64,000 bases of DNA from Citrobacter amalonaticus (GCF_018252635.1 NZ_JAGTXM010000006.1:310001-374000); one strand, 5' to 3'; positions 1-9,918 are shown, counted from the stretch's first letter. The notes: generated from the sequence alone by a model not told the origin. Made by a program: numbers and translations.

Positions 1-822
1 AAACAGCATAAACACCCCTTCTGCCGCCCATTGTGGTCCCAGCGTCAGGCGGAGAATGACGAGGAGTATCGACAGGGTAAATCCCGTAACGGCAATGACG
101 CTGCCAAGCAGGCTTAGCATGCGCAGAGGCGTTGTCGTCAGGCAGGTTACCAGGTCGTACATCAGGTTAATCAGGCGCATAAAGCTGTATTTGGAGTCAC
201 CAAATTCACGTTCAGCGTGGTGAACAGGGATCTCCGTGGCGCGTCGGGCGAAAATATTCGCCAGAATCGGGATGAACGTGCTGCGCTCATGACAATGCAA
301 CATGGCATCGATAATGTGACGGCGATAGGCGCGCAGCATACAGCCGTAGTCACCCATCGCTTTACCCGTCGTTCGTTGAATCAGATGGTTGATCATCTTC
401 GAAGCGGTCTTGCGAAACAGACTGTCCTGACGATTCTGGCGCACGGTGCCAACCACGTCATACCCCTCAGCGGCTTTTGCCACCAGACGTGGGATCTCTT
501 CCGGAGGGTTTTGCAAATCGGCATCGAGCGTAATGATCAGGTCGCCGGTGACGTGGCTGAACCCTGCCATGATGGCGGAATGCTGCCCGTAGTTGCGATT
601 CAGTAAAATCGAAACAACATGACTGCCTTCGGCTTCTGATGCGTCGATCAATAATTGCGCGGAGTGGTCGCTGCTGCCGTCATCAATCAACAGGATCTCA
701 TAGTCTTTTCCCAGACTCTCGCAGGCCGTAGTGGTTCGCCTGAGCAGTTCCGGCAGGCTTTCCTGTTCGTTGTAGACAGGGATCACCACCGATACTTTCG
801 TAATCGGAAGAGAGTCAAACAT
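1..822 (-). CDS. arnC: ArnC, undecaprenyl-phosphate 4-deoxy-4-formamido-L-Ara transferase (C-terminal end outside window)
   Basis: The reverse strand reads [20 protein letters not shown] from an ATG at 822 and stays open to the window edge, giving 274 codons of a protein normally about 322 residues long. It is a family 2 glycosyltransferase that loads formylated L-Ara4N onto undecaprenyl phosphate at the inner membrane, in the lipid A modification pathway giving polymyxin resistance. The N-terminal GT-A fold (VVIPVYNE, then the [11 protein letters not shown] metal-binding region) is visible. The visible end enters the first of the two expected C-terminal membrane segments. It starts 2 bases after the arnB stop, so it is co-transcribed with arnB; arnA and the rest of the operon would lie left of the window. 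Confidence 0.95.
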   Translation of the reverse strand, partial: MFDSLPITKVSVVIPVYNEQESLPELLRRTTTACESLGKDYEILLIDDGSSDHSAQLLIDASEAEGSHVVSILLNRNYGQHSAIMAGFSHVTGDLIITLDADLQNPPEEIPRLVAKAAEGYDVVGTVRQNRQDSLFRKTASKMINHLIQRTTGKAMGDYGCMLRAYRRHIIDAMLHCHERSTFIPILANIFARRATEIPVHHAEREFGDSKYSFMRLINLMYDLVTCLTTTPLRMLSLLGSVIAVTGFTLSILLVILRLTLGPQWAAEGVFMLF

Positions 823-824
823 GG

Positions 825-1964
825 TTATTTTCCTGCAATCTGGCGAAGTGCGGTGATGACACGAGCAGTATCCGCCGGGGTCATATCAGGAAACAGCGGT
901 AGCGAGCAGATACGTGCGCTGTTCCATTCCGTATTGGGGAGCGACGGGGTGTTAAAGCGCTCGCGGTAATATTTCTGCGTGTGTGCTGCACGAAAATGTA
1001 AACCGGTCCCGATCCCCTGAGCTTTGAGCGCCTCCATCAGCGCGTCACGGTTGATACCGCACTGAGTTTCGTCGGCACGAATAATAAACAGGTGCCAGGC
1101 ATGGACATGGGGCCAGAGCGGCAGGCTCAGCGGTTGAAACGGTAGATCGGCCAGCGCCTGTTGATACGCGTGGGCGATGGATGCCCGACGACGGTTGAAT
1201 GTCTCAAGTTTCTCTAACTGAACCAGCGCCATCGCTGCGTTAATGTCGGTCAGATTGTATTTGTAGCCTGGCGTCAGCACCTCCGCCTGCGGCGCGCGAC
1301 CCCAGGTCTGGCGATCGTAGGCATCGACGCCCAGTCCGTGGAATTTCAGCTTACGTAACTCCCGGGCGAGTTGCTCGTCATCGGTGACAATGAGTCCTCC
1401 CTCTGCGCAGGTGACATTCTTGATGGCGTGAAAGGAGAAAATCGCGGTGCCCCGAGCGCCGACATGACGGCCCTTATAATAAGTCCCGACCGCGTGGGCA
1501 GCATCTTCGATAACCGTAATGCCGTGACGTTCCGCAAGGGCATAAATGGCATCCAGATCGGCCGGTGCGCCAGCGTAGTGGACGGGAATAATGGCTTTCG
1601 TGCGCGGAGTAATGGCGGCTTCAATGTGTTCAGCGGTGACCATCAGCGTGTCGCGATCGACATCCACCATCACCGGGGTTGCTCCCTGCAGCACAATCAT
1701 GTTCAGGGTGGAGACCCAGGTCATTGACGGGGTGATGACTTCATCGCCGGCACCGATTCCCAGCGCCATGAGAGCGATATGCATACCTGCCGTGGCGGAA
1801 CTGACGGCAATGGCGTGGTGGTTTCCGGTCAACTGGCAGAAGGCCTCTTCCAGTTGTTGATTTTTCGGGCCGGTTGTTATCCATCCGGAATCAAGGACCG
1901 CTTTGATTGCGGCAAGTTCTTCCGTACCTACTGCCGGGCGAGAGAAAGGCAGAAAATCAGACAT
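825..1964 (-). CDS. arnB: ArnB, UDP-4-amino-4-deoxy-L-arabinose aminotransferase
   Basis: A 379-residue PLP-dependent aminotransferase (DegT/DnrJ/EryC1 family) that uses glutamate to make UDP-L-Ara4N from the 4-keto sugar. The Schiff-base lysine is Lys182 in FSFHAIKN, and the PLP-ring aspartate is in VIEDAAHA (Asp154). A start six codons upstream (MAKGNI) is open, but the AAGGA just before [10 protein letters not shown] and the usual family length fix the start at 1964. It is the first gene of the arn operon and is transcribed away from ais. A PmrA-type box lies about 110 bases upstream, consistent with induction by the PmrAB (BasRS) system. Confidence 0.97.
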   Translation of the reverse strand: MSDFLPFSRPAVGTEELAAIKAVLDSGWITTGPKNQQLEEAFCQLTGNHHAIAVSSATAGMHIALMALGIGAGDEVITPSMTWVSTLNMIVLQGATPVMVDVDRDTLMVTAEHIEAAITPRTKAIIPVHYAGAPADLDAIYALAERHGITVIEDAAHAVGTYYKGRHVGARGTAIFSFHAIKNVTCAEGGLIVTDDEQLARELRKLKFHGLGVDAYDRQTWGRAPQAEVLTPGYKYNLTDINAAMALVQLEKLETFNRRRASIAHAYQQALADLPFQPLSLPLWPHVHAWHLFIIRADETQCGINRDALMEALKAQGIGTGLHFRAAHTQKYYRERFNTPSLPNTEWNSARICSLPLFPDMTPADTARVITALRQIAGK

Positions 1965-2055
1965 TATATTTCCTTTAGCCATTTGGATACTGCGATCCTC
2001 TTATTTATTAAGTCATAAACAGGAGGCTAAACGAGAATTATCCAGTTAGCGCTAA

Positions 2056-2088
2056 ATAGTAATGGCTGAATATTAATTTAACCTTAAG
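2056..2088 (-). promoter_or_regulatory. PmrA/BasR box and promoter of the arn operon
   Basis: On the minus strand 2088-2072 reads CTTAAGGTTAAATTAAT. This fits the PmrA consensus of two YTTAAK half-sites 5 bases apart and closely resembles the pmrC/eptA box. A -10-like TACTAT lies at 2061-2056, ten bases after the second half-site. The placement explains PmrA-dependent transcription of arnB. It may also affect the divergent ais gene. The box is a sequence match; regulation is inferred. Confidence 0.72.
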
Positions 2089-2244
2089 AATTTAACGTTA
2101 TGGAAATATATCCTTTTTTCCTCATATTGCATTTGCGTTGGCCGCAGTTTTCGGGCATTTTGCCCACCTAAACGATCATGCCTTTGATTAAGCGGTACGC
2201 CGCAAGGTTATATTTCTGTTCGCCGTTAACGGGTGGAGTTTAAT

Positions 2245-2850
2245 GTGTTTATCATGTCCCCATATTTTATCAAATACAAAAAATATACGATTATTCTGTT
2301 CTCGGCGCTGGTGATGATGGTAGGGCTGGGCAGCCATTTCGCCTGGAGCAGTAACGGATTGCCGGCAATCGATACCCGTACTCTGGCGGTACTGGCAAAA
2401 CAGCATCCGGTGGTGGTGCTGTTTCGTCATGCGGAGCGCTGCGATCGGTCAGACAATACCTGTCTGTCGGATATAACAGGCATTACCGAACGGGGCGCGA
2501 AGCAAGCCCGCGCGTTGGGTGTCGCGTTTGGTAAAGAAATAAAAGACTACGATCTGTATGCCAGCGATACGGTGCGTACCATTCAGTCAGCGACCTGGTT
2601 TTCTGCGGATAAAAAGCTAACGGTGGATAAAGGTATGCATGCCTGTGGCCGGGGAACATATCAGGCTATTGAGCGCTTAGCTAATAAGTCGGAAAATAAA
2701 GACGTGGTGATTTTTACTCATAATCATTGTCTGACATATCTGGCAAAAAATATGCGTGGCGTTAAATTGACCCCGGATTATCTGGACGGACTGGTGATGC
2801 ACATTGACAAGGGGAAATTATTCCTTGACGGTAAACTGGTGTCACGCTAA
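2245..2850 (+). CDS. ais: Ais, lipopolysaccharide core heptose(II)-phosphate phosphatase
   Basis: A 201-residue histidine-phosphatase-fold protein with one N-terminal membrane/signal segment (about residues 13-34). The catalytic motif is [11 protein letters not shown] (Arg61-His62), and a second histidine lies in [10 protein letters not shown]. The family removes phosphate from heptose II of the LPS core in the periplasm. I chose GTG 2245 because GGAG at 2235-2238 sits 6 bases upstream and the N-terminus [14 protein letters not shown] then matches the length of E. coli Ais. GTG 2233 and ATG 2254 are also open in frame. It diverges from the arn operon, and both gene sets remodel LPS charge. 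Confidence 0.9.
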   Translation: MFIMSPYFIKYKKYTIILFSALVMMVGLGSHFAWSSNGLPAIDTRTLAVLAKQHPVVVLFRHAERCDRSDNTCLSDITGITERGAKQARALGVAFGKEIKDYDLYASDTVRTIQSATWFSADKKLTVDKGMHACGRGTYQAIERLANKSENKDVVIFTHNHCLTYLAKNMRGVKLTPDYLDGLVMHIDKGKLFLDGKLVSR

Positions 2851-2869
2851 TCCATATTATAAATAAAGA

Positions 2870-2892
2870 ATGACAGCCGTGATGGCTGTCAT
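2870..2892. terminator. Hairpin between convergent ais and nudI
   Basis: ATGACAGCC at 2870-2878 pairs with GGCTGTCAT at 2884-2892 around a 5-base loop. The minus-strand continuation is T-rich, so it best serves as the 3' side of ais/nudI convergent transcription, with nudI readthrough the more likely target. There is no T-run on the plus side. Confidence 0.55.
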
Positions 2893-2898
2893 CAGATA

Positions 2899-3324
2899 TT
2901 ACAATAACCCTTTCAGCGTTAAGGTTTTCACTGTCGCAACGTTCAGATCATATTTCGCTAAATCTTCCGGCCTGACCCAGGTAAACGCCTGAAACTCATC
3001 GTTGATATGCACCTCACGATTGGCGGCGGTGCAGTCGAAAATCAGGTAAATCATATAGATCTCTTCCTGACGGCCATCGGGGTAGGTTTTGGTACGAATA
3101 TCATCGCTGAAGGTCCAGGGTTTGATATCCGTCAGAACCAGCTCAGTGCCCAGCTCTTCGCGAATCTCACGGCGCAGGGCCTCTTCAATACGTTCCCCTG
3201 GCTCAACGCCACCACCAGACAGCGCCCATTGACCCGGGAAAACGCCCCGGTCGTCGGCCATCTGGCACAGGAGATAACTTCCGGCATTCTGTATTAAGGG
3301 GCAAACAATAGTCCTTTGACGCAC
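2899..3324 (-). CDS. nudI: NudI, Nudix nucleoside triphosphatase
   Basis: A 141-residue single-domain Nudix hydrolase. The Nudix box G-x5-E-x7-REUxEExG is complete at residues 38-59 ([12 protein letters not shown]), with the catalytic and Mg-binding glutamates in place. The sequence is nearly colinear with E. coli NudI (YfaO), which hydrolyses pyrimidine deoxynucleoside triphosphates, especially dUTP, dTTP and dCTP. It is monocistronic and convergent with ais. Nothing unusual is seen. Confidence 0.95.
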   Translation of the reverse strand: MRQRTIVCPLIQNAGSYLLCQMADDRGVFPGQWALSGGGVEPGERIEEALRREIREELGTELVLTDIKPWTFSDDIRTKTYPDGRQEEIYMIYLIFDCTAANREVHINDEFQAFTWVRPEDLAKYDLNVATVKTLTLKGLL

Positions 3325-3635
3325 GGTAATGTTCCTTGAAGAAGAGGAGGGATTAGCAGGGAAAAGTTTATCCCCTGGGAACAGCAGAGAAAATGTTTAT
3401 TTTCTATTCGCGCCGTGAATGTGCAGCAAGGGATAGTTATAAATAATAAATAGCATCCGAGTGTCTTCCTGAACGGTAATGCGGGTTAATGAGACTCTTC
3501 TTTCTCCTGTACGGTATTATTTAGTTACAAAATGTCGCACGATCGCTTTTTTAGCTCATTGATTCCTTAAGCCCTGACAGTACAATCCTGCGGTTTTGTG
3601 GAACTTTACGCATTTGCTTGCTGGAAAGGGTAAAA
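3325..3635 (+). promoter_or_regulatory. nudI-yfaZ divergent intergenic region with likely yfaZ promoter
   Basis: This 311-base gap separates the divergent nudI and yfaZ. A sigma70-like pair, TTGATT at 3559-3564 and TACAAT at 3581-3586 (16-base spacer), lies 50 bases before yfaZ. AAAGGG at 3625-3630 is the yfaZ ribosome binding site. I see no RNA gene or clear operator in the remainder. Confidence 0.5.
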
Positions 3636-4178
3636 ATGAAAAAAAGTGTCTTATTTGGAATAGCTGGAATGCTGTTCATTTCCGCCTCTGCGAGTGCAAT
3701 GAGCATCAGCGGTCAGGCGGGTAAAGAATATACCAATATTGGCGTCGGCTTTGGCACAGAGTCCACGGGACTGGCGCTGAGCGGTAACTGGATGCACAGC
3801 GATGACGACGGTGACGTCGCGGGTCTGGGACTGGGGCTGAATCTTCCGCTCGGTCCATTGATGGCTACGGTGGGCGGCAAAGGAGTCTATACCAACCCGA
3901 ACGACAGTGATGAAGGTTATGCTGCTGCGGTTGGCGGCGGATTACAATGGCCAATTGGCGACAGTTTCCGCCTGTTCGGCGAGTACTACTACTCTCCCGA
4001 CTCGTTATCCAGCGGGATCCAGAGCTATGAAGAGGCGAATGCCGGAGCGCGTCTGACGATCATGCGTCCGCTTAGCATCGAAGCAGGCTATCGCTACCTG
4101 AATCTGGCGGGTAAAGATGGCAATCGCGATAATGCCATTGCCGACGGCCCGTATGTTGGGGTCAACGCCAGCTTCTAA
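3636..4178 (+). CDS. yfaZ: YfaZ, outer-membrane beta-barrel family protein
   Basis: A 180-residue protein with a signal peptide (MKKSVLFGIAGMLFISASASA, cleavage about residue 21). A glycine-rich body of alternating hydrophobic strands ends in a C-terminal Phe (GVNASF), typical of a small outer-membrane barrel. It matches the YfaZ family, whose function is not established. The start at 3636 rather than 3618 follows from AAAGGG at 3625-3630 and from the signal peptide beginning exactly there. A strong hairpin terminator follows. Confidence 0.88.
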   Translation: MKKSVLFGIAGMLFISASASAMSISGQAGKEYTNIGVGFGTESTGLALSGNWMHSDDDGDVAGLGLGLNLPLGPLMATVGGKGVYTNPNDSDEGYAAAVGGGLQWPIGDSFRLFGEYYYSPDSLSSGIQSYEEANAGARLTIMRPLSIEAGYRYLNLAGKDGNRDNAIADGPYVGVNASF

Positions 4179-4185
4179 TTTTGGC

Positions 4186-4215
4186 GGCGCGGCCTTCTGC
4201 CGCGCCACTTTTATT
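4186..4215 (+). terminator. Rho-independent terminator after yfaZ
   Basis: GGCGCGGC at 4186-4193 pairs perfectly with GCCGCGCC at 4199-4206 (loop CTTCT) and is followed by ACTTTTATT. Confidence 0.8.
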
Positions 4216-4292
4216 CCCTTCCTGATATTTCTCTACCACGCCGCTTCCCCCTTTGCGTTATAGTATTTTCATCATAAAAGCAGGAGAACACG

Positions 4293-5489
4293 ATGTTAAA
4301 CGTGGAGATGTTATCCACCGGGGATGAAGTGTTGCACGGGCAAATCGTCGACACGAATGCTGCCTGGCTGGCCGATTTTTTCTTTAATCAGGGATTACCC
4401 TTGACCCGCCGTAATACGGTGGGCGATAACCTCGACGATCTGGTCGCCATTTTGCGCGAGCGCAGCCAGCATGCTGACGTACTGATCGTCAACGGTGGGC
4501 TGGGGCCGACCAGTGACGATCTCAGCGCGCTTGCGGCGGCGACGGCGAAAGGGGAAGGGCTGGTTCTGCACGAAGCCTGGCTTGCCGAGATGGAACGATT
4601 CTTCCGCGAACGCGGCAGAGTGATGGCGCCCAGCAATCGCAAACAGGCTGAACTGCCTGCCAGCGCTGAATTCATCAATAATCCCGTCGGTACCGCCTGT
4701 GGCTTTGCCGTGCAGCTCAATCGTTGTCTGATGTTCTTTACGCCGGGCGTACCGTCAGAATTTAAAGTGATGGTGGAACATGAGATCTTGCCGCGCCTGC
4801 GTGAGCGTTTCTCTCTCTCCGAGCCGCCGCTGTGCCTGCGTCTGACCACCTTTGGTCGTTCGGAAAGCGATCTGGCGCAAAGCCTCGACTCGCTTTCATT
4901 ACCGGAGGGGGTGACGCTGGGTTACCGTTCCTCGATGCCGATTATCGAGCTGAAATTGACCGGACCGTATGTCCAGCGCGAAGCGATGCGTAGTCTGTGG
5001 CAGGAGGTCAAACGCGTTGCCGGTCAAAGCCTGATTTTTGAAGGTACCGAGGGACTTCCGTTGCAAATCGCCCGCGAGTTGCAGAAAAGGCAGCTCAGCC
5101 TGACGCTGAGCGAACAGTTCACCGGCGGGCTGGTGGCATTGCAGCTCTCCCGCGTAGGCGCGCCGCTGCTGGCCAGTGAAGTGGTGCCTTCACAGGAAGA
5201 GACGCTGGCGCAGACCGCGCACTGGACGACAGAACGGCGCGGTAACCACTACGCCGGGCTGGCGCTGGCGATCTCCGGGCTGGAAAACGATCACCTGAAC
5301 TTTGCGCTGGCAACCCCGGACGGGACGTTTGCCCTGCGCGTACATTTTAGCGTCACCCGTCACAGCCTGCTGGTCCGTCAGGAGGTCTGTGCGATGATGG
5401 CGCTTAACATGCTGCGTCGCTGGTTCAACGAACAGGATATTGCCAGCGAGCATGGCTGGATTGACGTGGTTGAATCTCTGACGCTGTAG
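4293..5489 (+). CDS. yfaY: YfaY, CinA-like protein with degenerate amidase domain
   Basis: A 398-residue two-domain protein. The N-terminal molybdopterin-binding-like (MoCF/COG1058) domain, residues 1 to about 170, has STGDEVL and the GGLGPTSDD loop. The C-terminal half is related to nicotinamide-mononucleotide amidase (PncC). In active PncC proteins the catalytic loop reads SCTGG; here the equivalent is SEQFTGG, so the nucleophile position is lost. E. coli YfaY has the same loop, and the active NMN amidase of E. coli is the separate PncC (YgaD). Its real role is uncertain; COG1058 domains elsewhere act as ADP-ribose pyrophosphatases. It is monocistronic. Confidence 0.92.
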   Translation: MLNVEMLSTGDEVLHGQIVDTNAAWLADFFFNQGLPLTRRNTVGDNLDDLVAILRERSQHADVLIVNGGLGPTSDDLSALAAATAKGEGLVLHEAWLAEMERFFRERGRVMAPSNRKQAELPASAEFINNPVGTACGFAVQLNRCLMFFTPGVPSEFKVMVEHEILPRLRERFSLSEPPLCLRLTTFGRSESDLAQSLDSLSLPEGVTLGYRSSMPIIELKLTGPYVQREAMRSLWQEVKRVAGQSLIFEGTEGLPLQIARELQKRQLSLTLSEQFTGGLVALQLSRVGAPLLASEVVPSQEETLAQTAHWTTERRGNHYAGLALAISGLENDHLNFALATPDGTFALRVHFSVTRHSLLVRQEVCAMMALNMLRRWFNEQDIASEHGWIDVVESLTL

Positions 5490-5673
5490 TCTTCAATCGC
5501 CCGATAGCGCTTCTGCTTTTCGGGCTGATTTTCTTTTTGTCCAACCCATTGTACTCCCCGCGAAAAAATCCGTGATTCACCTCGCATTTTTGCACGTAAT
5601 TTCTCCATTCTGCTGGAAGAAAGACGCGACATGACGTGCTTCACAAATTTACCTGGCACGACCGACCACACTA

Positions 5674-5696
5674 ATTCCAGTATCTCAGACTGGAGT
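5674..5696. promoter_or_regulatory. Inverted repeat over the rhmR ribosome binding site
   Basis: ATTCCAGT (5674-5681) and ACTGGAGT (5689-5696) form an inverted repeat with 7 of 8 positions matching and a 7-base spacer. The right arm contains the GGAG of the rhmR ribosome binding site. IclR-family regulators often bind short palindromes near their own start, so autoregulation is a reasonable guess, not shown. Confidence 0.4.
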
Positions 5697-5701
5697 CCAG
5701 T

Positions 5702-6484
5702 ATGTTGGAATCAAGCAAAGTCCCGGCGCTCACCCGCGCCATTGATATTCTCAATCTGATTGCGCGAATTGGCCCCTGTAGCGCCGCCACGATTATCGAA
5801 ACGCTGGGTATTCCTAAAAGTACGGCATACCTGTTGTTGAGTGAACTGAAACGCCAGCGTTTTATCAGCGTCGATCATCAGGAGAACTTTTGTCTGTGGA
5901 CGAAGCTGGTGGAACTCTCCGGCCATGCGCTCAGCAAAATGGATCTGCGTGAACTGGCGCGCCCACGCCTGACGCAACTGATGGATGAAACGGGGTTGCT
6001 CTGCCATCTGGGGATCATCGACCATGAAAGCGCGTATTACATCCTGAAGGTGGAATCGTCTTCAACCATCAGCGTGCGTTCCCATGAAGGGAAAAGCCTT
6101 TCGCTGTATCGCTCTGGCATTGGTAAATGTCTGCTGGCGTGGCAACCCCCCGCCGCGCGCAACGCCATTATTGATCAACTGGTATGGGAACAGGCGACTC
6201 CCACCACGATCACCCAACCGCAGCAACTCCGTGATGAACTGGAACGCATCCGCCAGCGCGGCTGGAGCTTCGATAACGGAGAAGATTATCCGGATGTACG
6301 CTGCGTTGCTGCACCCATTTTTAATGCAAATAACGAACCCGCCGCTGCCATTTCGGTGGTCGGCACCCGCTTAGAAATCAACGAAGAGAATCGTGATTAT
6401 CTTGCCGGCAAAGCCATTGCCTGCGCGAAGGATATTTCACGTCTGTTGGGATGGAAAAGTCCCTTCGATTCACTCGCATCATAA
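5702..6484 (+). CDS. rhmR: RhmR, IclR-family regulator of L-rhamnonate catabolism
   Basis: A 260-residue IclR-type regulator. A winged helix-turn-helix covers about residues 8-65 ([20 protein letters not shown] as the recognition region). The effector domain has the typical GKCLLAW and [10 protein letters not shown] signatures. It is nearly colinear with E. coli YfaX. It is the first gene of the rhamnonate cluster, in the same direction as rhmDTA with only 14 bases to rhmD, so it likely senses rhamnonate or a downstream keto acid. An inverted repeat overlaps its ribosome binding site. Confidence 0.93.
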   Translation: MLESSKVPALTRAIDILNLIARIGPCSAATIIETLGIPKSTAYLLLSELKRQRFISVDHQENFCLWTKLVELSGHALSKMDLRELARPRLTQLMDETGLLCHLGIIDHESAYYILKVESSSTISVRSHEGKSLSLYRSGIGKCLLAWQPPAARNAIIDQLVWEQATPTTITQPQQLRDELERIRQRGWSFDNGEDYPDVRCVAAPIFNANNEPAAAISVVGTRLEINEENRDYLAGKAIACAKDISRLLGWKSPFDSLAS

Positions 6485-6498
6485 TAATGGAGAACATC

Positions 6499-7704
6499 AT
6501 GACCCTACCCAAAATTAAACATGTTCGCGCCTGGTTTACCGGTGGCGCTACGGCAGAAAAAGGTGCCGGCGGCGGCGATTATCACGACCAGGGGGCGAAC
6601 CACTGGATTGACGATCACATCGCCACGCCGATGAGTAAATATCGTGAGTACGAACAGTCGCGCCAGTCGTTTGGCATTAACGTGCTGGGGACGCTGATTG
6701 TCGAAGTCGAGGCCGAAAACGGACAAACGGGGTTTGCGGTCTCCACCGCAGGGGAGATGGGCTGTTTTATCGTTGAAAAGCATCTCAATCGTTTTATTGA
6801 AGGGAAATGCGTTAGCGATATCAAACTCATTCACGATCAGATGCTCGGTGCGACCATGTATTACTCGGGCTCTGGCGGTCTGGTGATGAACACCATCTCT
6901 TGCGTCGATCTGGCGCTGTGGGATCTGTTTGGCAAAGTGGTCGGCCTGCCGGTCTACAAACTGTTGGGCGGCGCGGTACGCGATGAAATTCAGTTCTATG
7001 CCACCGGGGCCCGGCCGGATCTGGCAAAAGAGATGGGCTTCATTGGCGGCAAAATGCCGACGCATTGGGGACCACACGATGGCGATGCGGGGATCCGCAA
7101 AGATGCTGCGATGGTGGCGGAGATGCGTGAGAAGTGCGGCCCGGATTTCTGGCTGATGCTGGACTGCTGGATGAGTCAGGACGTGAATTACGCCACGAAG
7201 CTGGCACACGCCTGCGCGCCATCTAACCTGAAGTGGATCGAAGAGTGTTTACCGCCGCAGCAATATGAAGGTTATCGCGAACTGAAACGCAATGCGCCGG
7301 CAGGAATGATGGTCACCAGCGGTGAGCACCACGGTACGCTGCAATCCTTCCGCACACTGGCGGAAACCGGTATCGATATTATGCAGCCGGATGTCGGCTG
7401 GTGCGGCGGTCTGACCACGCTGGTCGAGATTGCGGCGATTGCGAAATCGCGCGGACAACTGGTTGTGCCGCACGGCTCGTCGGTCTATTCGCATCATGCG
7501 GTCATTACTTTCACCAACACACCGTTCAGTGAGTTCCTGATGACCAGTCCGGACTGCTCAACGATGCGGCCGCAGTTTGACCCGATTCTGCTGGATGAGC
7601 CGGTGCCGGTGAAGGGCCGCATCCATAAGTCCGTGCTGGATAAACCGGGATTTGGCGTCGAGCTTAACCGCGACTGCAATCTGAAACGCCCTTATAGCCA
7701 CTAA
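6499..7704 (+). CDS. rhmD: RhmD, L-rhamnonate dehydratase
   Basis: A 401-residue enolase-superfamily enzyme (mandelate racemase subgroup) that dehydrates L-rhamnonate to 2-keto-3-deoxy-L-rhamnonate. Mg ligands are Asp222 (MLDCW), Glu248 (WIEECLPP) and Glu276 (TSGEHHG). His277 follows at once, and the acid/base His325 is in VPHGSS. I place the start at ATG 6499 because GGAG at 6489-6492 precedes it; an in-frame ATG at 6487 would add four residues (MENI) and overlap that Shine-Dalgarno sequence. It is followed by an intercistronic hairpin and then rhmT. Confidence 0.95.
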   Translation: MTLPKIKHVRAWFTGGATAEKGAGGGDYHDQGANHWIDDHIATPMSKYREYEQSRQSFGINVLGTLIVEVEAENGQTGFAVSTAGEMGCFIVEKHLNRFIEGKCVSDIKLIHDQMLGATMYYSGSGGLVMNTISCVDLALWDLFGKVVGLPVYKLLGGAVRDEIQFYATGARPDLAKEMGFIGGKMPTHWGPHDGDAGIRKDAAMVAEMREKCGPDFWLMLDCWMSQDVNYATKLAHACAPSNLKWIEECLPPQQYEGYRELKRNAPAGMMVTSGEHHGTLQSFRTLAETGIDIMQPDVGWCGGLTTLVEIAAIAKSRGQLVVPHGSSVYSHHAVITFTNTPFSEFLMTSPDCSTMRPQFDPILLDEPVPVKGRIHKSVLDKPGFGVELNRDCNLKRPYSH

Positions 7705-7712
7705 TGACCTGT

Positions 7713-7736
7713 GCGTTGCCGCAGCGGCGGCAACGC
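7713..7736 (+). other. Intercistronic hairpin between rhmD and rhmT
   Basis: GCGTTGCCG (7713-7721) and CGGCAACGC (7728-7736) form a perfect 9-base-pair stem with a 6-base loop and no following T-run. It lies inside an operon, so it more likely tunes transcript stability or stoichiometry than ends transcription. Confidence 0.6.
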
Positions 7737-7761
7737 CCTCATTTCTTTGAGAGATCTTGCT

Positions 7762-9051
7762 ATGAGTACTACTCTTCTTGACGGCGTGGTGAAGAAAAAC
7801 CGCGCACGTTTGATCCCGTTTATGCTGGCACTGTATGTACTGGCGTTTCTGGACCGATCAAACATTGGCTTTGCCAAAGAGACCTATCAGATTGATACCG
7901 GGCTGAGCAATGAGGCCTACGCGCTTGGTGCAGGGATCTTCTTTGTGGTTTATGCCTTTCTCGGCGTGCCCGCTAACCTGCTGATGCGCAAACTGGGGGC
8001 CAGAACCTGGATTGGCACCACCACGCTGCTGTGGGGATTCCTGTCTGCCGCGATGGCGTGGGCGGATACCGAGGCGAAATTCCTGATTATCCGTACCCTG
8101 CTGGGGGCGGCGGAAGCCGGTTTCTTCCCAGGTATGATCTATCTCACCTCACAATGGTTCCCGCAGCGTAACCGCGCCAGCATCATGGGACTGTTTTACA
8201 TGGGGGCGCCGCTGGCGTTGACGCTGGGATCGCCGCTGTCCGGCGCGCTACTGGAGATGCATGGTTTTATGGGCCATCCCGGCTGGTTCTGGATGTTCGT
8301 TATCGAAGGTTTGCTGGCGGTAGGCGCCGGGGTCTTCACCTTCTTCTGGCTGGATGACACCCCGCAACAGGCGCGTTTCCTCAGCGCTGATGAGAAAGCG
8401 GCGCTCATTAGCCAACTGGCGAGCGAAGAAGAGAAGAAAACCACGTCAAAACTCTCGGATGCTCTGCGTAACGGACGCGTCTGGCAACTGGCGATTATCT
8501 ATCTGACGATTCAGGTGGCGGTGTACGGGTTGATTTTCTTCCTGCCGACCCAGGTTGCGGCGCTGCTGGGAACCAAAGTGGGCTTCACGGCGTCGGTGGT
8601 TACCGCCATTCCGTGGGTTGCCGCCCTGTTCGGGACCTGGCTTATCCCTCGTTATTCCGACCGTACAGGTGAACGCCGTAATGTCGCTGCGCTGACGCTG
8701 CTGGCGGCGGGGATTGGTATTGGTGTATCCGGTCTGGCGTCTCCGATGGTGGCGATTCTGGCGCTTTGCGTGGCGGCTATCGGTTTTATCGCCGTACAAC
8801 CGGTGTTCTGGACCATGCCGACCCAACTGCTTTCCGGCACAGCGCTGGCTGCGGGCATCGGTTTCGTGAACCTGTTTGGCGCGGTGGGTGGGTTTATTGC
8901 GCCCATCCTGCGCGTGAAGGCGGAGACGATGTTTGCCAGCGATGCCGCAGGGCTGCTGACGCTGGCAGGCGTCGCCATTATCGGTTCGTTGATTATCTTC
9001 ACGCTGAGCGTGAACCGTCCCGCGTCGCAACCGGGTGCTGCGCATCAATAA
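7762..9051 (+). CDS. rhmT: RhmT, L-rhamnonate transporter (MFS, ACS family)
   Basis: A 429-residue major facilitator with 12 predicted membrane helices, of the anion:cation symporter family. The conserved [10 protein letters not shown] after helix 1 and the [11 protein letters not shown] stretch are characteristic. The upstream extension to 7711 is non-homologous; ATG 7762 with GAGAG nine bases before it gives the same length as E. coli YfaV. Rhamnonate as substrate is inferred from its position between the dehydratase and the aldolase. Confidence 0.93.
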   Translation: MSTTLLDGVVKKNRARLIPFMLALYVLAFLDRSNIGFAKETYQIDTGLSNEAYALGAGIFFVVYAFLGVPANLLMRKLGARTWIGTTTLLWGFLSAAMAWADTEAKFLIIRTLLGAAEAGFFPGMIYLTSQWFPQRNRASIMGLFYMGAPLALTLGSPLSGALLEMHGFMGHPGWFWMFVIEGLLAVGAGVFTFFWLDDTPQQARFLSADEKAALISQLASEEEKKTTSKLSDALRNGRVWQLAIIYLTIQVAVYGLIFFLPTQVAALLGTKVGFTASVVTAIPWVAALFGTWLIPRYSDRTGERRNVAALTLLAAGIGIGVSGLASPMVAILALCVAAIGFIAVQPVFWTMPTQLLSGTALAAGIGFVNLFGAVGGFIAPILRVKAETMFASDAAGLLTLAGVAIIGSLIIFTLSVNRPASQPGAAHQ

Positions 9052-9076
9052 TTTTATCCATGTTGTAAGGATCATT

Positions 9077-9880
9077 ATGAACGCATTGTTAGTAAACCCT
9101 TTTAAGGACGCGCTCCGCAAAGGGGAAGTACAAATCGGACTGTGGCTGAGTTCGACAACCTCTTACATGGCGGAAATTGCCGCGACGTCGGGTTATGACT
9201 GGCTGCTGATTGACGGTGAACATGCGCCGAATACGGTGCAGGATCTCTATCATCAGTTACAGGCGATAGCCCCTTACAACAGTCAGCCGGTGATCCGCCC
9301 GGTGGAAGGTGCTAAGGCGCTGATTAAGCAGGTGCTGGATATCGGCGCTCAAACGCTGTTAATTCCGATGGTGGATAGCGCAGAACAGGCACGGCAGGTG
9401 GTGGCCGCCACCCGTTATCCGCCCGTGGGGGAGCGCGGCGTCGGGGCAAGCGTAGCGCGCGCGGCGCGTTGGGGACGTATTGATAACTATATGGCTCAGG
9501 CCAATGAGTCACTCTGTCTGCTGGTGCAGGTCGAAAGTAAAGCCGCACTGGATAATCTGGATGCGATCCTCGACGTGGACGGGATTGACGGTGTATTTAT
9601 TGGTCCTGCCGATCTTTCTGCGTCGTTGGGTTATCCGGATAACAGCGGACATCCGGAGGTGCAGCGAATGATCAAAGAGAGCATCCAGCGCATTCGCGCA
9701 GCCGGAAAAGCGGCGGGCTTTCTCGCCGTCGATCCACTCATGGCGCAGAAATGTCTGGAGTGGGGGGCGAACTTTGTTGCCGTCGGCGTCGATACCATGC
9801 TGTATACCGACGCGCTGGACCAACGGCTGGCGATGTTTAAGTCTGTCCCGACAGGAAAAACGGTGAAAAGTAGCTATTAA
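9077..9880 (+). CDS. rhmA: RhmA, 2-keto-3-deoxy-L-rhamnonate aldolase
   Basis: A 267-residue class II (HpcH/HpaI) aldolase that cleaves 2-keto-3-deoxy-L-rhamnonate to pyruvate and L-lactaldehyde. The catalytic His49 is in LIDGEHAPN. Metal ligands are the Glu of [10 protein letters not shown] and the Asp of [11 protein letters not shown]. The start at 9077 follows TAAGGA at 9065-9070 and gives the E. coli length. It is last in the rhm cluster and convergent with glpC. Confidence 0.95.
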   Translation: MNALLVNPFKDALRKGEVQIGLWLSSTTSYMAEIAATSGYDWLLIDGEHAPNTVQDLYHQLQAIAPYNSQPVIRPVEGAKALIKQVLDIGAQTLLIPMVDSAEQARQVVAATRYPPVGERGVGASVARAARWGRIDNYMAQANESLCLLVQVESKAALDNLDAILDVDGIDGVFIGPADLSASLGYPDNSGHPEVQRMIKESIQRIRAAGKAAGFLAVDPLMAQKCLEWGANFVAVGVDTMLYTDALDQRLAMFKSVPTGKTVKSSY

Positions 9881-9886
9881 GAAAAC

Positions 9887-9911
9887 GCCCGGTGGCCTTG
9901 CGCCACCGGGC
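9887..9911 (-). terminator. Terminator between rhmA and glpC
   Basis: A perfect 10-base stem, GCCCGGTGGC (9887-9896) with GCCACCGGGC (9902-9911). On the minus strand it is followed by GTTTTCTTAA, so it should terminate glpABC. On the plus side there is no T-run, but the stem may also protect the rhm transcript. Confidence 0.7.
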
Positions 9912-9918
9912 CACACAC

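Noticed and set aside
217-606. 129-codon plus-strand frame at the left edge
   Set aside because: Antisense to arnC, whose glycosyltransferase motifs are clear on the other strand.
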